NCBI GenBank assembly: GCA_035649275.1
Contig: DASRJW010000022.1
Location: 1 to 5,001, forward strand
Source of the DNA: Candidatus Krumholzibacteriia bacterium
Lineage (GTDB): Bacteria; Krumholzibacteriota; Krumholzibacteriia; G020349025
Direction: 5' to 3'
Length of the DNA stretch: 5,001 nucleotides
The position numbers and the translations under genes were made by a program. The notes below the pieces were generated by a model. The model worked only from the letters and a program-made list of their open reading frames with translations. It did not search any database and had not been told where the DNA came from. Below, one piece after another: positions 1-5,001 of the stretch (position 1 is the first letter of the stretch; the number at the start of each line of letters is the position of its first letter).

Positions 1-582
1 GACTTCGGTTCCTGCCAAGCCACGGTCGCATCCCTCTTCGGCGGAGTGCTATATCGGCTATCGATCGGCGTTTATGCGCGGCTTGCCGGCGCGACACTGG
101 CTGGCATGCAGACCGCGGAGCTGTACCTTCAGGGGCTCGAAACGGACACGCCGGGACAGCTCCCCTCAGGCTGGACCAAGAACGTTGTAATTCCATCGCC
201 AACGCTCGACAGGGGGCAGATCTCGGACCCTCAAATCTTGACCGAGGAGACCCTACGGCGCTGGAGCCTGACCTTTTTCGTGACCGAGCCTGACGACCCG
301 GATTGCCAGCGGAATCCACTAGTGCTTCTGGCCATCGTGGATCTATGGAGTATCAGCGGCACGAATTTCGCCAACAACCACTATGTCACCGTGGTAGCCG
401 GTACTCCTTCGTCGTACCCGTGGGCCGCCTGCTCGAGCCCGATCCTCACCCGGTGCAACTTTCCGGACTTTACGCCTGTCTGCGTCAGCGGTGGCCAGCT
501 GATCGTCAATCCCTCGGGTCCCACGTGCACTGTTGCAGTCGAGCAAGCAACCTGGTCCCACGTGAAAGGTCTTTACCGCTAG
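1..582 (+). CDS. Exported six-cysteine protein of unknown function, C-terminal part (5' end outside window)
   Basis: The reading frame is open from base 1 to a TAG at 580-582, so the gene is cut by the left edge. A GTG at 46 is in frame but lies inside conserved-looking sequence and is not taken as the start. The visible 193 residues hold six cysteines (window codons 5, 102, 144, 152, 161, 176), which would suit disulfides in an exported protein. No membrane segment or catalytic motif is visible. The C-terminal third reads like a short conserved module: cysteines around PILTRCNFPDFTPVCVSGG, then a last cysteine, VAVEQATW and a terminal SHVKGLYR. From memory this layout recurs in small secreted proteins annotated only as hypothetical in Candidatus Eisenbacteria and similar lineages. 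In those the region corresponding to base 1 lies just after the signal peptide, so probably only a few tens of codons are missing. Function unknown. It converges on the next gene, 8 bases away, with no clear terminator between them. Confidence 0.75.
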   Translation, partial: DFGSCQATVASLFGGVLYRLSIGVYARLAGATLAGMQTAELYLQGLETDTPGQLPSGWTKNVVIPSPTLDRGQISDPQILTEETLRRWSLTFFVTEPDDPDCQRNPLVLLAIVDLWSISGTNFANNHYVTVVAGTPSSYPWAACSSPILTRCNFPDFTPVCVSGGQLIVNPSGPTCTVAVEQATWSHVKGLYR

Positions 583-590
583 AGACGAGT

Positions 591-1793
591 TCAGTGGCGC
601 AGGCAGGCGGCGAGTGCCCGGGCCAGACCACCACGCCGCGCCACGATGATCGTGTCCAGCTCCAGCCAGGATGCGAGGGTGCGCAGCTCCGCAGCCAGTG
701 CAGCGGCCACTTCGCCGGCGCGTGCGTGTGCTTCGCGATACGCCGCTTGCACGATCAGCCGGCGGCTGGGGCGATCGGCTTTGAGGTCGACGCGCGCCAC
801 CAAGCGATCGCCCAGGAGGAACGGCAGCACGTAGTAACCCCACCGCCGCTTCGCGCGAGGGGTCCAGATCTCGAGGACGTAATCGAACTCGAACAGTCGC
901 GCCAGACGCGGCCGGTGCCAGATGATGGGGTCGAAGGGGGAGAGGATGGCGCAGGCTTCGACGCGCCGGGGCAGCTCGGCCTCGGGATGGAGGTAGGCGG
1001 GATCCCGCCAGCCTTCCACTTGCACCGACCGCAGCTGGCCCCCGGCAACGAGTTCGGCGAGACGCGGGCGCGCCTCCCGCACCGGGATGCGGTAGTAATC
1101 GGCGAGATCCGTCACCGTACCGACGCCGTGGGCGCGCGCGGCGCGCAACAGCAATTCCCGTTGCGCTTCGTCCCCCGCCACGCGGGCGTCTATTTCCCGA
1201 GGCAGCACACGTTCCGTCAGATCATACACACGTGCCCAGTCGGCGGGACGGCGGTAGGCCACGGCGAGCGTGCCACGAGCGAAGTGCGCTTCCAACGCAG
1301 TCTTCGCCACACTCCACCCCCACCAATCGTTGCGCCGTTCCGGGCCGTCGTGTGGGGGCATGTCTTCGGCGGTCGAGGGGCCACGGCTCCGCACGGTATC
1401 GAGGACGCGCTCGGCGTAACCTCGGTACCCGCGCAAGAAGGCGCCGAAGGCTCGGGCTCGCCGGTCGTGCTCCTGCATGCGATGGCGCAGCAATGGCCAG
1501 GTTTCCACGGGCACGATGGAGGCTTCGCGCGCCCACTGCTCGATGAACTCGCGCTTGCGGTAGACGAGATCGTCGAGACGTGCCATGTCGTAGGGGCCGA
1601 GGCGGGAGAAGGGCACCAGGTAGTGGGCCGGGAGGAGCACGTTGGCGTAGTCGATCTGCAACAACCCATGCCGATGGATGAGGCGCCGCAGGTGCGCGGT
1701 GGTCGCCCCCCTGCCGGGTCGTGGGAGGTGAGCCCCTTGGGCGGCGAGCGCTATCCGACGCGCTTCACTCAGCGACAGTGCATCACGCGACAT
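591..1793 (-). CDS. ycaQ: YcaQ/AlkX-type winged-helix DNA glycosylase (HTH_42 family)
   Basis: A complete 400-residue protein, close to the roughly 400 residues usual for the family. Family signatures appear in order: GLLQIDYANVLLPAHYLVPF near 43-62 followed by SRLGPYD, WWGW at 157-160, YDLTERVLP at 190-198, a winged-helix-like stretch at about 205-255, LSPFDPIIWHRPRLARLF at 284-301 and GYYVLPFLLGDRLVARVDLK at 319-338. The Gln46-Ile47-Asp48 triad matches the Gln-X-Asp catalytic motif described for E. coli YcaQ; the Streptomyces AlkZ branch has Gln-X-Gln. Known members are monofunctional glycosylases that excise bulky N-alkylated purines and unhook interstrand crosslinks in the cytoplasm. The ATG at 1793 is supported by AAGGA seven bases upstream (1801-1805). 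The gene stands alone, divergent from the glycosyltransferase gene, with no biosynthetic neighbours to suggest a self-resistance role, so general repair is the likeliest job. Family assignment is firm; the exact substrate is inferred. Confidence 0.9.
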   Translation of the reverse strand: MSRDALSLSEARRIALAAQGAHLPRPGRGATTAHLRRLIHRHGLLQIDYANVLLPAHYLVPFSRLGPYDMARLDDLVYRKREFIEQWAREASIVPVETWPLLRHRMQEHDRRARAFGAFLRGYRGYAERVLDTVRSRGPSTAEDMPPHDGPERRNDWWGWSVAKTALEAHFARGTLAVAYRRPADWARVYDLTERVLPREIDARVAGDEAQRELLLRAARAHGVGTVTDLADYYRIPVREARPRLAELVAGGQLRSVQVEGWRDPAYLHPEAELPRRVEACAILSPFDPIIWHRPRLARLFEFDYVLEIWTPRAKRRWGYYVLPFLLGDRLVARVDLKADRPSRRLIVQAAYREAHARAGEVAAALAAELRTLASWLELDTIIVARRGGLARALAACLRH

Positions 1794-1800
1794 GGCGCCA

Positions 1801-1805
1801 TCCTT
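1801..1805 (-). promoter_or_regulatory. Ribosome binding site of the ycaQ-like gene
   Basis: On the minus strand AAGGA lies seven bases before the ATG at 1793. It supports that start over other in-frame starts. Confidence 0.6.
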
Positions 1806-1876
1806 GCACTCGTGGACCCTGCGTATCCACTATCATCCCTCATCCGAGTCGGGGCGAGAGCTCCTATCCTCCTGCA

Positions 1877-1889
1877 GCCGAGGCTCGGC
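1877..1889. repeat. 13-bp palindrome in the divergent intergenic region
   Basis: The sequence GCCGAGGCTCGGC consists of two 6-base arms that are exact reverse complements around a single central G. It lies between the divergent ycaQ-like and glycosyltransferase genes, where an operator would be placed. GC-rich DNA produces such short palindromes often, no second copy was seen in the window, and no regulator is encoded here, so an operator role is only a possibility. Confidence 0.3.
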
Positions 1890-1950
1890 GAGCGAGAGTC
1901 GGCCGGGGATGCCCGAGCCAGCACTCCCAGTGCCAGCGTGATTTGAGCGG

Positions 1951-1955
1951 AAGGA
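1951..1955 (+). promoter_or_regulatory. Ribosome binding site that sets the glycosyltransferase start
   Basis: AAGGA, within GGAAGGA, lies eight bases before a GTG at 1964. The next in-frame ATG (1994) has only weak purine sequence before it. This makes the GTG the better start. Confidence 0.6.
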
Positions 1956-1963
1956 ATCTCACG

Positions 1964-3583
1964 GTGCGGGCAGGACGCGGCTCCCCCCTGCGGATGGTGT
2001 GGCTGCCGGCCGCCTTGGGCTTGACGCTCTACCTGGTTCACGCCGCGCGTCTCGGCGACTGGATCGTGGACGACGCGGGAATCTCTTTCGCCTATGCCCG
2101 CAACCTCGCCGCAGGTCACGGTCTGGTGGCGCAGCCGGGCGAGGTCCCCGTCGAAGGCTTCACCAATCTGCTTTGGGTGCTCCTTCTCGCCCTACCCATG
2201 GGTCTGCGGGTTTTCGATCCGGTGCTGACGCCGAAGATCCTCGGTGGCTGCTTCGTCGGAGTCGCATTCGTGGGCATCGCCCGCCTGGTCACGGCTGGCG
2301 GCCGCCGGCCTGCATGGTTGGCGACGGCCGGCTTGGCAGCGGCCGCCCTCACCTCGGGCTTCGTCATCTGGTGCGCCTCGGGGTTGGAAAACGCCCTGTA
2401 CGTCTGCATGGCCGTGATTCTGGCCGTGGTCATGGCCGCGCCGATCGCGAGCGGCTCGGTCACAGGCGCATCGATTGTGAACGAGCCGGTGCGAACGAAG
2501 CGGGCGCTCCTCGCGGGCGGAATCCTCTTTCTTCTCTTCTGCACGCGGCCCGATGGGGCTTTCTACTTCTGGATCCCGCCCTTTCTCTTCGGCCTCGGAC
2601 CGGACACGAGTCGCCGGCGACGCAATCTCCTTGCTTACGTCGGGGCCTTCGTACTTCCGTGGTTTCTCCTCACCTTGTTCCGGAGCGCCTACTTCCACGA
2701 TGTCTTCCCCAACACCTTCTATGCGAAGAAGGGCGAGGGAGCCGCGATCTTCGCTTGGATGCTCGCGCGCTGGCCCCTGCCCCTGGTCGTCGCCACGGTC
2801 CTGGCCTCGGGGACCCTCGTCATCGTTGCGGTCGCCTGCGGGTTCCATGCCCTGGGACGACGCCTGCGCCGCTGGTCGACGCCGGAGCGAAGCGCCAGCA
2901 CCATGCTTTTCCTCTTTTTCGCCAGCGCAACCTCGATCGTTCTCGCGCTCCCGGGGGACTGGATGCTGGAGCACCGCTTTGCGACGCCCATGTTCCTTTT
3001 CGGTCCCGCCGCGGGGTTCGTTCTCCTCTGGGACGCTTTGGAGCGCGCGCGTTTTCGGAGCGCCATCGTCGCCGTCGCCGCCGTGTTTGCGGTTGGGATC
3101 GCGGGCATGTACAGCGCCAGGCACACACCGGCCTTCGTCGTGGCACCGACGCTGCCGCTCGATGCCGGGCGCGAGACGAGTCGCCGCATCGCTCGCGCCC
3201 TGAAGCCGCTCGGGCCGCGGGTCGCCGTGCTCACGCCCGACGTCGGTGGCGCCCTGTGGGAGGATCACTTCCGGGTCATCGACCTCGTCGGGCTGACGGA
3301 CCGGCAGCTGGGGCGGACGGTGCGACGCGACCGCGAGTCGATCCGAGTGCACATCTTGGGGGTGCGGAGGCCGGAAGCCGTGTGGGTGCACACCTTCTGG
3401 ATGGGTGTGACTGGCTTCGACGCGGATCCTGACTTCGCCGCCGCCTACGCTCCGGTGTGGGAAGACCGGCCTGCACCCGGGTCGGCACCGATCGCAGGTC
3501 TCTACGTGCGGCGGGACGTCGGCGCCACGGGTGCCGATGGCGTCGTGCGGCCGGCATCCCGAACGGCCGAAGCGGGACGGTAG
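1964..3583 (+). CDS. GT-C type multi-pass membrane glycosyltransferase (AftB-like motif layout)
   Basis: About 539 residues from GTG 1964, chosen for its Shine-Dalgarno; ATG 1994 is the alternative. The frame is open back to 1721, but an earlier start would overlap the divergent gene. After a basic N-terminus and a first membrane helix (about 12-28) comes a loop with Asp36-Asp37 in DDAGISFAYARNLAAGHGLV, then PVEGFTNLLW (62-71). Further marks are SGLENALY (139-146), TRPDG (194-198), FPNTFYAKKG (248-257) and GDWMLEHRFATP (331-342). Roughly ten to twelve hydrophobic segments run to about 383. A soluble C-terminal region of about 150 residues contains TPDVGG (424-429) and VIDLVGLTDR (438-447). 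This order is typical of the large GT-C family that includes mycobacterial arabinofuranosyltransferase AftB. Such enzymes use polyprenyl-phosphate sugars on the outer face of the inner membrane, with the first-loop aspartates as likely catalytic residues. Donor and acceptor are unknown, and no other glycan gene is in the window. Confidence 0.8.
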   Translation: MRAGRGSPLRMVWLPAALGLTLYLVHAARLGDWIVDDAGISFAYARNLAAGHGLVAQPGEVPVEGFTNLLWVLLLALPMGLRVFDPVLTPKILGGCFVGVAFVGIARLVTAGGRRPAWLATAGLAAAALTSGFVIWCASGLENALYVCMAVILAVVMAAPIASGSVTGASIVNEPVRTKRALLAGGILFLLFCTRPDGAFYFWIPPFLFGLGPDTSRRRRNLLAYVGAFVLPWFLLTLFRSAYFHDVFPNTFYAKKGEGAAIFAWMLARWPLPLVVATVLASGTLVIVAVACGFHALGRRLRRWSTPERSASTMLFLFFASATSIVLALPGDWMLEHRFATPMFLFGPAAGFVLLWDALERARFRSAIVAVAAVFAVGIAGMYSARHTPAFVVAPTLPLDAGRETSRRIARALKPLGPRVAVLTPDVGGALWEDHFRVIDLVGLTDRQLGRTVRRDRESIRVHILGVRRPEAVWVHTFWMGVTGFDADPDFAAAYAPVWEDRPAPGSAPIAGLYVRRDVGATGADGVVRPASRTAEAGR

Positions 3584-3598
3584 TTCGGCTGGGCGAGC

Positions 3599-3706
3599 GT
3601 GACGCGATCGCCGTCGCCAAGCACCTCGAGACTTGTAGCCAGTCTCGCGTTCGTGTTATGCGTCGTGGCCGTTCCCTGGGAATCAGTGGGGGCCGAGTCG
3701 CATGAA
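3599..3706 (+). other. Signal-peptide-like reading frame ahead of the VOC gene (possible gene remnant or small ORF)
   Basis: A GTG at 3599, 15 bases after the glycosyltransferase stop, opens a frame whose first 34 residues look like a Sec signal peptide: a basic, Ser/Pro-rich start, the hydrophobic run LVASLAFVLCVVAV, then VPWESVGA followed by ES, a plausible cleavage site. Beyond about 3702 the same frame is only a shadow of the VOC gene, and it ends at 3859. No strong Shine-Dalgarno precedes the GTG. The G run at 3688-3692 is notable: one G fewer would join this peptide in frame to the VOC protein, although the good cleavage site would then be altered. It could be a relic of an exported protein, a frameshifted N-terminus of the VOC protein, or chance in GC-rich DNA. 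Evidence is limited to the residue pattern. Confidence 0.25.
3627..3647 (+). other. 7-bp inverted repeat (hairpin) between glycosyltransferase and VOC genes
   Basis: CGAGACT and AGTCTCG are exact reverse complements separated by seven bases (TGTAGCC). No T run follows, so it is not a standard intrinsic terminator. It may fold in the mRNA or simply be chance. It is the only hairpin seen in the 118-base gap. Confidence 0.3.
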
Positions 3707-4163
3707 ACGGGTCACCGGAATCGGGGGCGTCTTCTTCAAGGCGCGGGATCCGGAGGCGCTCCGCGCCTGGTACCGCGAGCATCTGGGGCTCGACATCCAG
3801 GACTGGGGCGGAACTTCCTTCCGCTGGGACACGGCGCGGGATCGCCACGATGCCCGTGACGGTCTTGGTGGAGGCGCAGAGACGACTGCTGCGGCCAGCG
3901 CCACCGATGTGGCGTCAGAGGAGGTCACCGTTTGGAGCATCTTCCCGGCGTCTTCCACCTATTTCGACCCGAGCAAAGCGCCGTTCATGATCAATTATCG
4001 GGTTCTGAATCTCGCCGCGGTGCTCGACGCTTTGCGCGCCGAGGGTTGTGTCGTCGACGAACGCACGGAGACCTCAGAGTTCGGCTCCTTCGGTTGGGTC
4101 ATGGATCCCGAAGGAAATCGCATCGAGCTCTGGGAACCGCCACGAGGGCGTTTCCCCGGTTGA
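3702..4163 (+). CDS. VOC-fold (glyoxalase/bleomycin resistance/dioxygenase superfamily) protein with an insertion
   Basis: 153 residues from ATG 3702, a natural start for the family, since the first strand follows directly. The two babababb-type halves are visible: IGGVFFKARDPEALRAWYREHLGL (positions 7-30, with WGG at 35-37) and FMINYRVLNLAAVLDALRAEG (95-115) followed by FGWVMDPEGNRIELWEPP (130-147). The set closely resembles small stand-alone VOC proteins usually annotated only as glyoxalase-like. Two things are odd. Between FRWD (40-43) and TVWSIFP (76-82) sits a Gly/Ala/Thr-rich stretch of about 30 residues where relatives, from memory, have a short turn. Also, the positions that usually hold metal ligands in the first and third strands appear to be Gly9 and Met96; only the terminal Glu142 is kept. 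A metal-dependent glyoxalase activity is therefore doubtful. The ribosome binding site is weak (G-rich run at 3688-3692). It is followed after 39 bases by the DUF4440 gene, probably in one operon. Substrate unknown. Confidence 0.85.
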   Translation: MKRVTGIGGVFFKARDPEALRAWYREHLGLDIQDWGGTSFRWDTARDRHDARDGLGGGAETTAAASATDVASEEVTVWSIFPASSTYFDPSKAPFMINYRVLNLAAVLDALRAEGCVVDERTETSEFGSFGWVMDPEGNRIELWEPPRGRFPG

Positions 4164-4187
4164 AAGCGGCAGCCGTTGGTTGGCAAT

Positions 4188-4194
4188 GGGAGGG
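4188..4194 (+). promoter_or_regulatory. Ribosome binding site that sets the DUF4440 gene start
   Basis: GGGAGGG lies eight bases before ATG 4203. It favours this ATG over an in-frame TTG at 4176, and the ATG also places the signal peptide at the very N-terminus. Confidence 0.6.
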
Positions 4195-4202
4195 CGATCG
4201 CG

Positions 4203-4649
4203 ATGAAAAGCGTTTGGATCCTCGTTTCATGCTTGGCCGCCGCAGTGCTCGCCGGGCCGGCCCGTGGTGAAACGCGCGAACAGCTCACACAACAGGTGCG
4301 TGCCGCCGAGACGGCATTCGCCAAGAGCCTGGCCGACCGGAAGCTCGACGCCTTCGAATCCCACCTGGCCGAGGAAGCACTCTTCTTCGGCCGGGAGGGA
4401 GTCCTGCGCGGCAAAGCCGCCGTGGTCGGAGGCTGGAAGGGGTTCTTCGCCGGCGAGAAGGCCCCCTTCTCCTGGACGCCGGAGACGGTCGAGGTCCTCG
4501 AATCGGGGACGCTGGCGCTCAGCAGCGGCCCCGTCCTCGATCCTGCCGGCAAGCAGATCGGCACCTTCAACTCCATCTGGCGACGCGAAGCGGATGGCCG
4601 CTGGCGGGTCGTGTTCGACAAGGGCTGCCCGGTTTGCAACTCGAAGTGA
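4203..4649 (+). CDS. Secreted DUF4440/SnoaL-like (NTF2-fold) protein with C-terminal CPVC tail
   Basis: 148 residues. The N-terminus is a Sec signal peptide: Lys2, hydrophobic run to about residue 18, and likely cleavage after Gly22 (Ala-Arg-Gly before ETREQ). LVSC at 7-10 looks like a lipobox, but it sits too early, with the hydrophobic core continuing after it. The mature part begins with a helix of the type AAETAFAKSLADRKLDAFES, then EEALFFGREGVLRGKAAV and a Trp-Lys-Phe-Phe segment. It ends in strands including SGTLALSSGPV, FNSIWRREADGRWRVVFD and the last residues GCPVCNSK. This is the usual DUF4440 arrangement, a small cone-shaped fold that binds hydrophobic ligands or acts as an accessory protein. 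Some relatives, from memory, share a cysteine pair after FDKG. The Cys142-Pro-Val-Cys145 pair could form a disulfide or bind metal in the periplasm. It lies 39 bases after the VOC gene and 13 bases before the M14 peptidase gene, consistent with co-transcription. Specific function unknown. Confidence 0.8.
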   Translation: MKSVWILVSCLAAAVLAGPARGETREQLTQQVRAAETAFAKSLADRKLDAFESHLAEEALFFGREGVLRGKAAVVGGWKGFFAGEKAPFSWTPETVEVLESGTLALSSGPVLDPAGKQIGTFNSIWRREADGRWRVVFDKGCPVCNSK

Positions 4650-4662
4650 GCGCGGGGAACCG

Positions 4663-5001
4663 ATGCGAAATGGGCCTGGCGCTCTCGCTCTCGCGCTCGC
4701 TGCACTGCTCTCGGTGAATTCTCTCGTGTTCAAAGTCCACGCGGGTGAGGTCGCCGTCACCGAGTCGACGCTCACTTCGGGCCCCGTTCCCCGCGAGTGG
4801 ATCACGCCCGCCGAGGCAACATCCTACCGGCGGACGCCTGACTACGACGAGACCATGCGTTACCTGAAGCGGTTGGAGCAGGCTTCCCGCTGGCTCCGGC
4901 TCACGAGCTACGGCAAGTCGGGCCAGGGTCGCGATCTGCCCCTCGTCATCGTCTCGAAGGAGCGAGCTTTCACGCCGGAGGGGGCCCGGGCGAGCGGCAA
5001 G
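4663..5001 (+). CDS. Secreted M14-family zinc carboxypeptidase, N-terminal part (3' end outside window)
   Basis: The frame is open from ATG 4663 to the right edge (113 codons) with no stop, so the gene continues outside. GGGGA a few bases before the ATG can serve as a ribosome binding site, though the spacing is short. Residues 1-27 form a signal peptide with a Leu/Ala core and likely cleavage after Val-His-Ala27. The mature start contains SYRRTPDYDETMRYLKRLEQ (54-73), ASRWLRLTSYGKSGQGRDLP (74-93), then LVIVSKERAFTPEGARASGK at the edge. The pattern of a Tyr-Asp-x-Thr helix, a Gly-x-Ser-x-x-Gly-Arg-Asp-Leu turn and an LVIVS strand is the characteristic opening of M14 metallopeptidases. The zinc-binding His-x-x-Glu and the catalytic Glu would lie downstream and cannot be checked here. 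Members cleave C-terminal residues from peptides or cell-wall peptides; this one would act in the periplasm or outside the cell. It is probably the third gene of the VOC-DUF4440-M14 unit. Confidence 0.85.
   Translation, partial: MRNGPGALALALAALLSVNSLVFKVHAGEVAVTESTLTSGPVPREWITPAEATSYRRTPDYDETMRYLKRLEQASRWLRLTSYGKSGQGRDLPLVIVSKERAFTPEGARASGK

Noticed and set aside
1804-1836. Possible sigma-70 promoter: TTGCAC at 1804-1809 and TATCAT at 1831-1836
   Set aside because: The 21-base spacer is too long for a normal sigma-70 promoter, and other hexamer pairings are poor. TATCAT alone is not enough.
303-1946. 547-codon open frame on the plus strand, antisense to the ycaQ-like gene
   Set aside because: It is long only because high-GC coding DNA leaves the opposite strand free of stops. 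It is rich in Arg, Gly and Pro with no recognisable motif, while the minus-strand frame matches the YcaQ family from end to end.
1721-1963. Upstream extension of the glycosyltransferase frame to 1721
   Set aside because: It would overlap the start of the divergent ycaQ-like gene, encodes residues unlike the family, and lacks the Shine-Dalgarno that supports GTG 1964.
2192-3391. 399-codon open frame on the minus strand opposite the glycosyltransferase
   Set aside because: The composition is that of a shadow frame (charged, Arg/Glu/Gly/Pro-rich, no hydrophobic core), and the plus strand encodes a clear membrane glycosyltransferase.
1999-3432. 477-codon plus-strand frame overlapping the glycosyltransferase
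   Set aside because: It is Arg/Gly/Pro/His-rich with no family motif, a GC-driven shadow of the real gene.
3658-3705. 15-codon ORF from ATG 3658 whose TGA overlaps the VOC start (ATGA)
   Set aside because: It has no ribosome binding site, an Arg/Gly-rich sequence and no resemblance to a known leader; the overlap is probably chance.
4176-4202. TTG start at 4176 for the DUF4440 gene
   Set aside because: ATG 4203 has a strong GGGAGGG site eight bases upstream and puts the signal peptide at the N-terminus.
4221-4232. Lipobox-like LVSC at residues 7-10 of the DUF4440 protein
   Set aside because: The cysteine comes too early, before the hydrophobic core ends, so a normal Sec signal peptide cleaved near residue 22 fits better.
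3995-4805. Two overlapping minus-strand open frames of 236 and 192 codons opposite the VOC, DUF4440 and M14 genes
   Set aside because: They cross three well-supported plus-strand genes, show no motif and have shadow-like composition.

Overview
The window is uniformly GC-rich bacterial DNA, densely packed with chromosomal protein genes. I see no RNA gene, insertion sequence, CRISPR array or phage gene. The first gene resembles, from memory, cysteine-rich exported proteins of unknown function that are common in genomes of Candidatus Eisenbacteria and related FCB-type lineages. The other genes (multi-pass glycosyltransferase, VOC protein, DUF4440 protein, secreted M14 peptidase) would fit such a Gram-negative environmental bacterium. 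The lineage is an inference and cannot be proved from 5 kb.

Layout: (1) bases 1-582, plus strand: the C-terminal part of an exported six-cysteine protein, cut by the left window edge. (2) 591-1793, minus strand: a complete YcaQ/AlkX-type winged-helix DNA glycosylase carrying the Gln-Ile-Asp motif of the interstrand-crosslink unhooking enzymes. It converges on gene 1 with an 8-base gap. (3) A 170-base divergent intergenic region. (4) 1964-3583, plus: a GT-C type membrane glycosyltransferase similar in motif layout to the AftB-like family, best started at a GTG behind a clear Shine-Dalgarno sequence. (5) A 118-base gap (3584-3701) that holds a 7-bp hairpin and, in another frame, a stretch that would encode a convincing signal peptide. 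(6) 3702-4163: a glyoxalase/VOC-fold protein with a low-complexity insertion and apparently degenerate metal site. (7) 4203-4649: a small secreted DUF4440/SnoaL-like protein ending in a CPVC tail. (8) 4663 to the right edge: the signal peptide and N-terminal part of a secreted M14 zinc carboxypeptidase.

The last three genes share a strand with gaps of 39 and 13 bases and look like one transcription unit. Two of its products are predicted to be exported, so that end of the window is oriented towards the periplasm or cell surface. The glycosylase and the glycosyltransferase are transcribed divergently and share no obvious function. I do not see a recognisable defence, biosynthetic or mobile system. 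The least explained items are the exported family of gene 1, the orphan signal-peptide-like reading frame before the VOC gene, and the odd architecture of the VOC protein.
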